From NCBI GenBank assembly GCA_910587735.1, contig CAJUNT010000034.1, positions 1 to 23,469 on the forward strand: a DNA stretch of 23,469 bases, given 5' to 3'. Shown here piece by piece: positions 16,518-23,469 of this stretch. The position numbers were made by a program, and so were the translations under genes. Source of the stretch: an uncultured Clostridia bacterium. Its GTDB lineage: Bacteria > Bacillota > Clostridia > Lachnospirales > Anaerotignaceae. Numbering within the stretch: the first letter of the stretch is position 1; each line of letters opens with the position of its first letter. Under the pieces are notes generated by a model. That model was not told the DNA's origin and did no database searches. It was given only the letters and a program-made list of their open reading frames with translations.

Positions 16518-16830
16518 ATCCCATTTTTATAACTGCTTTGCGAACCGTTTCATTTGTAACATGTAAATCAAGTTTTTCAATGATTTCCTCTATTGTAATA
16601 TCAGGCTGTTTCTGAATTGCTTTGTCTATATTGGATAAATCTTCTGATGATAGAGAAAGTTTTCTTCCTCGTTTATTTGTTTTAAGTTTTACGGAACCAG
16701 TTGCCTTTTTTTGACGATACAAACGATATACAGTACTTGTATCAACTCCAAAACATTCTGCTACTTCTTTTGCATTTTCTGTTTTTTCATAAGCTTTTAC
16801 TAATAATTCTCTTGCTTCATTATGTAACAT
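16438..16830 (-). CDS. IS630 transposase, N-terminal DNA-binding part
   Basis: 130 aa from ATG 16830 (AGAGGTG about 7 nt upstream), MLHNEARELLVKAYEKTENA onward. It has two helix-turn-helix units, one near residues 15-45 (AKEVAECFGVDTSTVYRLY) and a second near 75-105 (DLHVTNETVRKAVIKMGY), matching the paired-type DNA-binding region of IS630 transposases. The family frame leaves this reading phase at CCCC (about 16470): the product should read ERERPDVKEKRKNW but here becomes ERERPRCERKKKKLD and stops. The catalytic half continues in the +1 frame. Confidence 0.85.
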   Translation of the reverse strand: MLHNEARELLVKAYEKTENAKEVAECFGVDTSTVYRLYRQKKATGSVKLKTNKRGRKLSLSSEDLSNIDKAIQKQPDITIEEIIEKLDLHVTNETVRKAVIKMGYVYKKKFLYTSERERPRCERKKKKLD

Positions 16831-16919
16831 TTCTATCACCTCTACCTTTAGTATATCTCCCTTGTCAATAGAAGTGTTATTTTATTAGATTGCTATAGTA
16901 CAACTTGCTGTGGCTTTAA

Positions 16920-17201
16920 TCACAATACCAAAATTTCCCTCAATTGTTTAGGTTTACCCCCTAAAAGTTTCTTCAGTTTTAAAAATACAGTATCCTTTCT
17001 TTTTCCGAAAGTATAGGCTACTATTTCTCCTGTATCATGGTTTATAGCATACCATAACCATCTTTGATTCTTTTTATTTTTTACAAAACTCCATAGTTCA
17101 TCTACTTTTATAATATCAATACAGATAGAATTTGTTTTTTCTTTCTGCTTTAGCAAATTAATATTTACATATTTTATATATTTTTCTTTTTTTTTATACA
17201 A
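16920..17201 (-). pseudogene. IS1-like InsB transposase, C-terminally truncated
   Basis: A frame of about 93 codons with the first catalytic block of IS1 InsB (CIDIIKVDELWSFVKNKK, then QRWLWYAINHDTGEIVAYTF and GKRKDTVFLKLKKLL). The family continues for about 80 more residues with the remaining acidic catalytic residues and the YTQ-IER block; these are missing, and the frame runs into a stop at 16920, 23 bp from the IS630 end. It is entered from InsA by a -1 shift on the A-run at about 17186-17196. The element is dead in cis. Confidence 0.7.
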
Positions 17202-17452
17202 TTCATTACAGTTGTGGTACTTATTTTTAATACCCTTGAGATATCTCTGATACCACTACCATTTAAAGTCATAGGTATTATTTTATTTTTTACTTCAGGT
17301 TTACAAGCATTGTAAGTGTAATCCAATATAAAACTTGATTTATGGCACTGTTTATTATTACAGATATATTGTTGTTTTCCTACTTTTGATGTACCATTTT
17401 TTGATACATTTTCACTTCCACATACAGGGCATTTTACTTTTACTACAGACAT
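17174..17452 (-). CDS. IS1-like InsA protein
   Basis: A 92-aa InsA-type protein. The N-terminal zinc-binding motif C-P-V-C (VKCPVCGSENVSKNG) with a second C-N-N-K-Q-C pair (residues about 29-37) is followed by a helix-turn-helix (GIRDISRVLKISTTTVMNCI, about 68-87). InsA binds IS1 ends and represses transposition; fused to InsB by a -1 frameshift on an A-rich slippery run (here nine A then G) it forms the transposase. The tail IKKKKNI is the zero-frame end at that slip site. The partner InsB is truncated, so only the regulatory protein could be made. Confidence 0.7.
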   Translation of the reverse strand: MSVVKVKCPVCGSENVSKNGTSKVGKQQYICNNKQCHKSSFILDYTYNACKPEVKNKIIPMTLNGSGIRDISRVLKISTTTVMNCIKKKKNI

Positions 17453-17625
17453 TAAAAATCTTCTTCTCTTAACTTTTATTTCTGTAGTATTCCCTATTCA
17501 CTTATTTAAATACATAACCAAAAATTTAATGATAGCTCTATTTTGGAAAATGAAATTTTTACAAAAAAGTATTATTTGCATATAAAAACTTACAAATTAA
17601 TTATATTTAAGAAGTTATTTTTTTA

Positions 17626-17654
17626 TTGTATTATTTTGAAAAAGAAATTATGAT
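17626..17654 (+). promoter_or_regulatory. Promoter of the two-component/ABC operon
   Basis: TTGTAT (17626-17631) and TATGAT (17649-17654) are separated by 17 bp. The start point near 17661 leaves a leader of about 29 nt before AAGGAGA and ATG 17690. Confidence 0.55.
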
Positions 17655-17689
17655 ATATTCTAAATAAGTATAAATTAAGGAGAAAAGAT

Positions 17690-18376
17690 ATGAGTAAAAT
17701 ACTATTATTAGAAGATGATTTGAGTTTAATTACAGGACTGACATTTGCTTTAGAAAAAGCAGATTATGAATTAGATGTTGCAAAAACTGTAAAAGAAGCA
17801 GAAAATATTTGTGTTAGCAAAGAATATGATTTATTGATACTAGATGTAACACTTCCAGATGGTTCAGGTTTTGAAATATGCAAAAAAGTAAGACAATTTT
17901 CAAAAGTACCTATATTATTTTTAACTGCTTCTGATGAGGAAATTAACATAATTATGGGGTTAGATATAGGTGGTGATGACTACATTACAAAACCATTCAA
18001 ATTAGCTGTACTGATGTCTAGAATCAATGCACTATTACGCAGAGCAAACAATTTTAATAGTACAGATATAGAAGTTAGTTCAAATAATATCAAAGTATTT
18101 TTATTGCAATGTCAAGTTTATAAAAATGGTATACTTTTAGATTTGACAGCAGCAGAATATAAATTATTATGTTTTTTTATGAAAAATCCTAATAGAATAC
18201 TTCCAAAAGAGCAAATATTACATCAATTATGGGATAGTGAAGGCAGTTATGTAGATAGTAATACACTTACTGTTTACATTCGCAGATTACGTACAAAAAT
18301 TGAAGATAATCCAAGTGAACCGAAAATGCTTTTAACAGTTAGGAGAATGGGTTACAAATGGAATGTAATAAATTGA
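17690..18376 (+). CDS. OmpR-family response regulator
   Basis: A 228-aa DNA-binding response regulator. The receiver domain (1-120) has the acidic pair E8-D9/D10, phospho-acceptor D52 in LLILDVTLPDG, a Thr/Ser switch in LFLTASD and the conserved Lys in DDYITKPF near 102. Residues about 130-228 are a winged-helix OmpR/PhoB effector (LTAAEYKLLCFFMKNPNRIL, ending VRRMGYKW). AAGGAGA precedes ATG 17690. The TGA stop overlaps the Shine-Dalgarno of the kinase gene 12 nt downstream. By analogy with BceR/VncR-type systems it should control the ABC genes at 19482-22471; the inverted repeats at 19407-19464 are a candidate target. Confidence 0.94.
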   Translation: MSKILLLEDDLSLITGLTFALEKADYELDVAKTVKEAENICVSKEYDLLILDVTLPDGSGFEICKKVRQFSKVPILFLTASDEEINIIMGLDIGGDDYITKPFKLAVLMSRINALLRRANNFNSTDIEVSSNNIKVFLLQCQVYKNGILLDLTAAEYKLLCFFMKNPNRILPKEQILHQLWDSEGSYVDSNTLTVYIRRLRTKIEDNPSEPKMLLTVRRMGYKWNVIN

Positions 18377-18388
18377 GGTGACAACAAA

Positions 18389-19183
18389 ATGAAACTATTT
18401 GCAAATAAAGAAATAAGATATTTATTTTTAACAATATCGTTATTGATATTATTTTTTTTAGCATTTCAAATATTTATTTTTACATTTTGTCAAAATGTTA
18501 TGTATAGTATATTATCAATTTCTTTATTAGAAGGAGTTAGTATTAGTATTGCTTGTCTTTTTTGTTTTTATAATCAAAATAAAATTGTGGAAAAGGCAAT
18601 CGAAAAAATAAACTATTTTATTGCAGGAGATACAGATGTTCGTATTGAATGTAATAAAGAGGGCAAACTATATCAATTATTTCATTCTATCAATACATTG
18701 GCAGCAATATTAAACGCTCATACAGTAAAAGAAGCAAGAGCAAAAGAGTTTTTAAAAAATACTATAGCTGACATATCCCATCAGCTTAAAACACCTATTG
18801 CAGCATTAAATATATACAATGGAATATTACAACAAACAGAAAATATTTCAGATGTAAAACGATTTATTTCATTGTCAGAGCAAGAAATTGACCGTATTGA
18901 AACATTGATACAAAATTTATTAAAAATAACAAAATTAGATGCAGGAACAATCGTATTAGAAAAAAATGAAGAAAATATAGCAGATATGATAAATGATATT
19001 GTCTGTCATTTTGCATATCGTGCCAAACAAGAACAAAAAAGAATTATATTTTCTGGTGATGACAGCATCACAATTTTTTGTGACAGAATTTGGATAATAG
19101 AGGCAGTTAGCAATATTGTAAAAAATGCTTTTGACCATACCAAAGCAGGTGATACCATTCATATAGAATGGAAAAAAATGTAG
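18389..19183 (+). pseudogene. Sensor histidine kinase, N-terminal part before internal TAG
   Basis: 264 codons with two membrane helices (about 11-33 and 38-60) and a very short extracellular loop, as in intramembrane-sensing kinases that read the state of an ABC transporter. The dimerisation/phosphotransfer box has H131 in DISHQLKTPIAAL, and the ATPase N-box is IVKNAFDHTKAGDT near 242-255. A TAG at 19181-19183 follows HIEWKKM, between the N-box and G1 box. The coding frame continues unchanged after it. If translation stops here, the protein lacks the G1/G2 ATP lid and cannot autophosphorylate. A Q or similar residue would be expected at this codon. Confidence 0.85.
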
Positions 19184-19402
19184 AATATGGTTCAAATTAT
19201 TATAAAAGATAATGGGTGTGGTATTGCTAAAGAAGATATTTATCATATTTTTAAACGATTTTATCGTAGTCGTTTTTCTAAAGATACAAAAGGTTTAGGG
19301 CTTGGCTTATCTCTTTCTAAAGCGATGATTGAATTGCATGGAGGTAATATTACTGTAGATAGTATTTTAGAAAAGGGAAGTATTTTTACCATTACACTTT
19401 GA
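19184..19402 (+). pseudogene. Sensor histidine kinase, C-terminal ATP-binding part after internal TAG
   Basis: Same frame as the upstream kinase part, resuming NMVQIIIKDNGCGIAKEDIY. It contains the G1 box DNGCGIAKED, the F-box IFKRFYRSRFS and the G2 box GLGLGLSLSKAMIELHGG, then the usual end GSIFTITL. With the upstream portion it gives a normal 337-codon kinase. An ATG at 19187 exists but has no Shine-Dalgarno. The lesion is a single nonsense codon, like the one in the MmeI-like gene. Confidence 0.82.
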
Positions 19403-19406
19403 AATA

Positions 19407-19464
19407 TTACAATATTGTAAGTTTCAATTCATATGAGAGTAGCAAATAGATGTTACAATATAAC
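19407..19464. promoter_or_regulatory. Palindromic operator candidate before the ABC genes
   Basis: A perfect 14-bp palindrome TTACAATATTGTAA (19407-19420) is flanked by GAAA/TTTC. A second, related dyad GTTACAATATAAC lies at 19452-19464, repeating TTACAATAT 46 bp further on. Their position between the kinase and ATPase genes suits binding by the response regulator. The spacing and sequence are seen; the binding is inferred. Confidence 0.4.
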
Positions 19465-19481
19465 AAAAAAGAAGGAATTAT

Positions 19482-20165
19482 ATGAATTTATTAGAAGTAA
19501 ACTCTATTTGTAAAACATATGGCATGGGAGAAACGGCGATATCTGCACTAAAAAATGTAAACTTTACGGTATCAAAAGGAGAATTTGTTGCAGTAGTAGG
19601 AGAATCTGGTTCAGGAAAAAGTACACTTTTAAATATGATAGGTGCATTAGATACACCAACATCTGGGAATGTAATCATTGATGGAAAAAATATTTTTACT
19701 ATGAAAGAGGAAGAACTTACTATATTTCGACGCAGAAATATTGGTTTTATATTTCAATCATTTAATTTAATACCAGAACTGAATGTGGAACAGAATATCA
19801 CTTTTCCTATACTTTTAGATTATCAAAAGCCAGATAAAAAATATTTGGAAGAAATACTTGATGTACTAAATTTAAAAGACCGTAGATACCATATTCCACG
19901 TCAATTATCGGGAGGACAGCAGCAAAGAGTAGCAATAGGCAGAGCATTGATGACACGCCCTATGTTAATATTAGCAGATGAGCCAACAGGAAATCTTGAC
20001 ACACAAAATAGTAATGAAGTAATTTCTTTATTAAAAAAGGCATCGAAAATTTATGAACAAACCATTATTATGATTACTCATAATAGAAGCATTGTATCTT
20101 CTGCTGACCGTGTATTACAAGTATCTGATGGTGTGCTGACAGATTTTGGGAGGTATGACATATGA
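19482..20165 (+). CDS. ABC transporter ATP-binding protein (MacB/BceA type)
   Basis: A 227-aa ATPase of the LolD/MacB/BceA group. Walker A GESGSGKST (40-48), Q-loop in FIFQSFNLIPEL near 89-100, signature LSGGQQQRVAIGRAL (142-156), Walker B LILADEPTGNLD (162-173), switch histidine in MITHN near 206. AAGAAGGA precedes ATG 19482. Its stop overlaps the permease start in ATGA, so the two are translationally coupled. It powers the partner permease, probably a mechanotransmission exporter or detoxification pump for antimicrobial peptides, given the adjacent two-component system. The substrate is unknown. Confidence 0.95.
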   Translation: MNLLEVNSICKTYGMGETAISALKNVNFTVSKGEFVAVVGESGSGKSTLLNMIGALDTPTSGNVIIDGKNIFTMKEEELTIFRRRNIGFIFQSFNLIPELNVEQNITFPILLDYQKPDKKYLEEILDVLNLKDRRYHIPRQLSGGQQQRVAIGRALMTRPMLILADEPTGNLDTQNSNEVISLLKKASKIYEQTIIMITHNRSIVSSADRVLQVSDGVLTDFGRYDI

Positions 20166-22471
20166 AAAGTTATACTGATGTTGTTTTTCTATATATGAAA
20201 TATCATAAAAATAAAAATCGTCTTACTCTAATCTGTATTGCAATATCAGTAATGTTAGTAACATCTATTTTTAGTATGGCTGATATCAGCTTAAAAACAC
20301 AAAAACAGGAAGTGATAAATACTTATGGTAATTGGCATATTATTCTTTCTAATGTTTCAGAACAAACAATAAATGAAGTAAATGCTCGAAAAGAAATTGC
20401 TGTTTCTGGAGTATTAGGTGCTGGAGTCGTTACAGAATATCAAGGAAAAAAATTAATTATACAAAGTGGTAGTCAACAATTTGCAGAACAAATGAATTTA
20501 ACAGTAAAAGAAGGGCGTTATCCTATTTCAGAAACAGAAGCATTATTTGACCAACAAGCACTAAAGCAATTTGATATTTCAATAGGAGATTTTATTGATG
20601 TGACATTCCAAAACGGACAAACTAGAAAGTACCATATTACAGGAACATACAACGATTTTTCTACTTTAAAAGGAAAAGATGAACATGGACTTTTTTTACC
20701 AGAAGGAGCGTTGCACTTTTTACCAGAAAGTGAATACAAAGAATATAATTATATTCAATTTAAAAAAGGTACAAATATCAATCAGACAATACAACAAATT
20801 CAATCACAATATCATTTGACAGAAAATCAAATTGTTCAAAATGTTATGCTTGTTGGTTTGATGGGGCAAAGTAATGATAGTACTATGATAAATGTCTACA
20901 GAACTGCTATCATACTTTTTGCACTGGTTGCAGTAGCTACTGTATTTATGATTGCAAGTAGTTTTAATATGAGCATATTGGAAAGAACGCAATATTTTGG
21001 TTTGTTACGTTGTATTGGAGCAACAAAACGTCAAATTAAAATTTGCATTAGGCTAGAAGGGTTACTATATTGTATCAAAGCAATTCCTCTTGGTCTATTC
21101 AGTGGTTGTATTGTTCTTTGGCTTGCTATATGGGTATTAAAAGCTGTCAATTCTCAATATATTCCTTCTATGTCATTTCAAATTAGTTTGATTGGTATAT
21201 TTGCAGGTATATTGATTGGTGTGTTAGTTGTTATGATTGCGTCTAGTTCTCCCGCAAGAAATGCTGCAAAGGTATCACCACAATTAGCAGTAACAGGAAA
21301 TATCAATCAAACAAAGCATTTTAAAAAAGCATATCCTATCAAAAAAATTCCAGTAGATATTGCTATGGGAATTTCTCATGCTTTTTCAAACAAAAAAAAT
21401 ATTGTTTTAATTTCTGGCTCATTTATGATTAGTATTATATTGTTTTTATGTTTTACTATTTTTATTACGTTTATGAATTCTGCACTGAAACCTTTAAAAC
21501 CTTATGCAGCAGATTTATCTATACTATCAAATGAAAGTTCAGTAATGTTACCTTATGATTTAAAACAACAAATTTCTTGTTTATCTAGCGTCAAAAAAGT
21601 ATATGGTAGAATGTTTTATGATAATATTTCTGCTCAGTATCAAAATTATGATAATATGGCTATGTTGATTTCTTATGATGAACCGCAATTTTTATGGGCT
21701 GATGATATGCTGATTGAAGGAAACATTGATAATGTGCAGTATGGTAATGGTGTCATTGTAGATTATGGATATGCTCAGCAATTTCATTGGAAAGTTGGAG
21801 ATGTTATAACGTTAAATGTAAATAAAACTACTCAAAATGTAATAATTTCTGCATTGATTTCTGATGTTCCTTTTGAAGCTGAAAATGGAGAATGGATACT
21901 TGTTTGTTCTGAAAATACTTTTACAAAATTGACAGATATTTCAGAGTATACAATTATTGATATGCAAGTAAGTCAAAATATTTCAGAACAAATTAGAAAT
22001 TTGATAACAGGTGATATGAAACTTTTAGATAAACAGCAGTCAAATCAAGAAATCAGAAGAAGTTATTTTGCTATGGCAGTATTTGTTTATGGTTTTTTGT
22101 CTGTCATTGCGTTAGTTGCTTTTATCAATATTGTAAACACTGTAAATACAAGTATTTCTAGTAAAAAGAACCAATATGGTGTTATGAGGGCAGTAGGTAT
22201 GTCCTGTAAACAAATCAAAAATATGATTAAAGTAGAGGCATTAACTTATGCTGCGACAGGAAGTATTTTCGGTACAGTATTTGGTTTGCTGTTACATCAC
22301 CTGTTGTTTGAAATGCTCATTACACCTAGATGGGGACAAATATGGCAGCCACCTATATTTATAACTACTCTGCTTGTTTTTACTGCAATGATAACAACGT
22401 TGTTTGCTGCTATATTATATTCACAAAAAATTGAAAAAACAAGTATCGTTAATATGATAAGTGCTTCATAA
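20162..22471 (+). CDS. ABC transporter permease with two FtsX domains
   Basis: A 769-aa membrane protein with eight predicted helices: one at 20-40, a FtsX set at about 249-270, 299-325 and 342-362, one at 414-438, and a second FtsX set at about 640-660, 693-718 and 730-752. Two large extracellular domains (about 45-240 and 440-635) carry the MacB-like periplasmic-core pattern. FtsX hallmarks are ERTQYFGLLRCIGATKRQIK and its second copy SSKKNQYGVMRAVGMSCKQI, the coupling segments that contact the ATPase. Start is in the ATGA overlap with the ATPase. With the upstream kinase having almost no sensor domain, the permease is likely the sensor as in Bce/Vex-type modules. No terminator of standard form follows; a 16-bp AT dyad lies at 22475-22490. 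Confidence 0.93.
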   Translation: MKSYTDVVFLYMKYHKNKNRLTLICIAISVMLVTSIFSMADISLKTQKQEVINTYGNWHIILSNVSEQTINEVNARKEIAVSGVLGAGVVTEYQGKKLIIQSGSQQFAEQMNLTVKEGRYPISETEALFDQQALKQFDISIGDFIDVTFQNGQTRKYHITGTYNDFSTLKGKDEHGLFLPEGALHFLPESEYKEYNYIQFKKGTNINQTIQQIQSQYHLTENQIVQNVMLVGLMGQSNDSTMINVYRTAIILFALVAVATVFMIASSFNMSILERTQYFGLLRCIGATKRQIKICIRLEGLLYCIKAIPLGLFSGCIVLWLAIWVLKAVNSQYIPSMSFQISLIGIFAGILIGVLVVMIASSSPARNAAKVSPQLAVTGNINQTKHFKKAYPIKKIPVDIAMGISHAFSNKKNIVLISGSFMISIILFLCFTIFITFMNSALKPLKPYAADLSILSNESSVMLPYDLKQQISCLSSVKKVYGRMFYDNISAQYQNYDNMAMLISYDEPQFLWADDMLIEGNIDNVQYGNGVIVDYGYAQQFHWKVGDVITLNVNKTTQNVIISALISDVPFEAENGEWILVCSENTFTKLTDISEYTIIDMQVSQNISEQIRNLITGDMKLLDKQQSNQEIRRSYFAMAVFVYGFLSVIALVAFINIVNTVNTSISSKKNQYGVMRAVGMSCKQIKNMIKVEALTYAATGSIFGTVFGLLLHHLLFEMLITPRWGQIWQPPIFITTLLVFTAMITTLFAAILYSQKIEKTSIVNMISAS

Positions 22472-22474
22472 AAA

Positions 22475-22490
22475 TATCTATTAATAGATA
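22475..22490. repeat. Perfect 16-bp AT-rich palindrome
   Basis: TATCTATTAATAGATA starts four bases after the permease stop. A T-rich stretch follows about 16 nt later, so it might weakly terminate the ABC transcript or bind a dimeric protein. Confidence 0.35.
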
Positions 22491-22520
22491 ACATATTTCA
22501 TTATATTTTTTAAATTTTTA

Positions 22521-22549
22521 TTGATTTTTTTCTCTTAATTGTATATACT
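22521..22549 (+). promoter_or_regulatory. Promoter of the toxI RNA / toxN locus
   Basis: TTGATT (22521-22526) and TATACT (22544-22549) are 17 bp apart, placing the start near 22556, about 21 nt before the first antitoxin repeat. One promoter upstream of the repeats followed by a terminator and the toxin gene is the standard type III layout. Confidence 0.6.
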
Positions 22550-22576
22550 ATATATACAGATAATAATGTCTGTACA

Positions 22577-22648
22577 GCGGTTAGGTTGTCCAGTAAAAAC
22601 AATCGGTTAAAAGCGGTTAGATTGTCCAATTAAAACAATCGGTTAACA
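22577..22648 (+). repeat. Two tandem 36-nt antitoxin repeats
   Basis: Unit 1 (22577-22612) and unit 2 (22613-22648) differ at only four positions (9, 17, 19 and 35 of the unit). They are directly abutting, unlike CRISPR repeats, and internal dyads occur in each. Confidence 0.9.
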
Positions 22649-22650
22649 GT

Positions 22651-22678
22651 GTGGGTGGATGATTTCACCCACTTTTTT
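22651..22678 (+). terminator. Intrinsic terminator between antitoxin RNA and toxin gene
   Basis: A perfect 7-bp stem GTGGGTG/CACCCAC with an 8-nt loop is followed by six T. It sits between the repeats and the toxN Shine-Dalgarno. In type III systems this partial terminator keeps antitoxin RNA in excess over toxin mRNA. Confidence 0.9.
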
Positions 22679-22691
22679 ATTAGGAGGAAGT

Positions 22692-23213
22692 ATGAACTGG
22701 TATGTTGTAGATAAAGATTATATTAATTATTTGGTTAAAGTAGATAAACGTGTTGGTTATGTAGAATATGGAGGACGTTTGAAACTCCATGTAGGAATAT
22801 TGGTAACAGTAAATCACTTAAATTATTATGTTCCTATTTCTTCAGCAAAACCAAAACATCGTAATATGTCTAATAGTATTGATTTTCATAAATTGATAGA
22901 TGAAGTAACTGGAGAATTATATGCTGTTATCAATATTAATAATATGATTCCTGTTCCAGATTTTTGTGTTACACAGTTAAAATATGATAAAATTACTAAT
23001 TTTAGAACTTTTCTTAATGAAAAGGAGAAAACAGATTACATATATTTGCTACAAAAGGAAAAATTGATTATTGATAAAATTGCTCTCACTTTACAGTCAA
23101 AAGCTCAAAAATTGTATCAAAAATGTTTAGATAAACCAAATTCCTCTTTGACCGCTCGATGTTGTAACTTTCTGTTATTAGAAGAAAAGTGTAAATGTTA
23201 TAATAAAAAATAA
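22692..23213 (+). CDS. toxN: Type III toxin-antitoxin endoribonuclease, ToxN/AbiQ family
   Basis: A 173-aa protein starting MNWYVVDKDYINYLVKVDKR, which matches the family opening (.FY.ID..YI.YL...D..V). Conserved landmarks follow: HVGILVTVNHLNYYVPISSA (the strand plus the S/T-rich active-site loop, with K53/K55 and H56), LYAVININNMIPVPDFCVTQ, and the C-terminal CCNFLLLEEKC block shared with ToxN and AbiQ (CNFSLLEEK). ATG 22692 is preceded by AGGAGGAAG. The toxin cuts RNA, including its own antitoxin repeats, and mediates abortive infection. The adjacent repeat array and terminator make the assignment strong even though sequence identity to the characterised members is modest. Confidence 0.9.
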   Translation: MNWYVVDKDYINYLVKVDKRVGYVEYGGRLKLHVGILVTVNHLNYYVPISSAKPKHRNMSNSIDFHKLIDEVTGELYAVININNMIPVPDFCVTQLKYDKITNFRTFLNEKEKTDYIYLLQKEKLIIDKIALTLQSKAQKLYQKCLDKPNSSLTARCCNFLLLEEKCKCYNKK

Positions 23214-23250
23214 TATAAAAAACATGTGAATTTCTGTATTTTTTATATTA
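23211..23250 (+). terminator. AT-rich hairpin after toxN, probable terminator
   Basis: TAATATAAAAAACA (23211-23224, beginning with the toxN stop) pairs with TGTATTTTTTATATTA (23235-23250) with a two-base bulge around a 10-nt loop. The T-rich right arm could serve as the U-tract. It is less certain than the GC-stem terminators in the window. Confidence 0.4.
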
Positions 23251-23416
23251 AACAAATGAATTTTTATTCATAATTCTTAATAAATAAATTTGCCCTGATA
23301 GCAAAATGATATTAAAAAAATTTTTAAATAGAAATACATGGACAAATGAAAAGAAAAATAGTATAATATGAATAATAAATACCATATAAAATACTACAAA
23401 TCTAAAAAGGTCTGTT

Positions 23417-23469
23417 GAGTGGGAATAATATCAACAAGTCCAAGAAGTCGCATAAACACTGACTTTTTG
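23417..23469. other. att-like block at the right edge
   Basis: GAGTGGGAATAATATCAACA and the following bases align with the block at 9822-9875 (identical first eight bases, then alternating matches, both ending in a T-run and G). A short dyad AAGTC/GACTT takes the place of AAGCCTT/AAGGATT. This is a candidate recombination site; the window ends inside or just after it. The stretch 23251-23416 before it holds no supported gene. Confidence 0.3.

Larger units (their letters stand above)
15880..16897 (-). mobile_element. IS630-family insertion sequence
   Basis: About 1.02 kb, bounded by TATAGCAATC (15880-15889) and its complement GATTGCTATA (16888-16897). The inverted repeat continues imperfectly for about 12 more bases. 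The outer TA is the duplicated target expected for IS630/Tc1-mariner elements. Two overlapping minus-strand frames encode the transposase. The insertion separates an IS5-like fragment on its left from an IS1-like fragment on its right. Confidence 0.8.
22556..22678 (+). ncRNA. toxI: Type III antitoxin RNA (ToxI-like)
   Basis: The RNA would contain two 36-nt direct repeats (22577-22612 and 22613-22648, 32 of 36 identical) and end at the terminator 22651-22678. Each unit begins GCGGTTAG and ends ACAATCGGTTA. Within each, G(G/A)TTGT pairs with ACAATC; the first unit keeps pairing through G.U, which suggests selection on RNA structure. In ToxIN systems the toxin processes such repeats into single pseudoknot units that inhibit it, and the repeat period in the best-known ToxI is also 36 nt. 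Preceding bases AAT-GTCTGTACA weakly match the end of another unit. Start point is approximate. Confidence 0.8.

Noticed and set aside
22577..22648. Two 36-nt direct repeats as a CRISPR remnant
   Set aside because: The repeats abut with no spacer, no cas genes are present, and a terminator plus a ToxN-like gene follow directly, which fits a type III antitoxin.
1..23469. Global reassignment of TAG to a sense codon
   Set aside because: TAG also ends the genes at 1205 and 5295 at natural protein ends, so full recoding is unlikely; only partial suppression or simple mutation remains possible.

Overview
The window is AT-rich DNA from a low-GC Firmicute. Strong Shine-Dalgarno boxes, TTG starts, an OmpR-type two-component/ABC peptide-export module and compact clostridial-type integrases suggest a gut-type Clostridium relative. 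This taxonomic placement is inference only; there is no rRNA or tRNA. Nearly everything here is accessory: defence genes, integration functions, insertion sequences and a toxin-antitoxin locus.

Left part (1-9.6 kb): the tail of an unknown reading frame, then a gene pair with its own consensus promoter (an unrecognised 237-aa protein plus an XRE-HTH/ImmA-IrrE metallopeptidase-like protein). A tight three-gene run follows. It holds a MmeI-family fused restriction-methyltransferase interrupted by one in-frame TAG, a pRiA4b ORF-3-like protein, and a 1197-aa YobI-type P-loop NTPase with two membrane helices between Walker A and Walker B. I read this as a composite anti-phage cassette; the combination is the best candidate here for something not yet described.

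Middle (9.6-13.3 kb): an integration module. A divergent XRE repressor faces an excisionase-like gene overlapping a complete tyrosine integrase, with repeated operator-like sequences between them. Just after the integrase, a ribbon-helix-helix-type gene is cut off by an 84-nt palindrome. Two phage-structural-type genes follow (a jelly-roll/head-fibre-like protein and an N/R-rich protein), ending at a textbook terminator.

Right part (13.3-23.5 kb): a compact Septu system (PtuA ATPase, PtuB HNH nuclease); an insertion-sequence patch with an IS630-family element whose transposase is split by a +1 shift at CCCC, next to a truncated IS1-like insA/insB; a response regulator, a histidine kinase interrupted by another in-frame TAG, an ABC ATPase and an FtsX-type permease, which look like an antimicrobial-peptide sensing and detoxification module; and a type III toxin-antitoxin locus. 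The last has a small RNA with two 36-nt repeats, an intrinsic terminator and a ToxN/AbiQ-family endoribonuclease. Two related att-like sequences near 9.82 kb and at the right edge hint that 9.8-23.4 kb may be one integrated unit or stacked insertions.

The genes share a theme of defence (ImmA/IrrE pair, MmeI, YobI, Septu, ToxIN) carried on or next to an integrative element.
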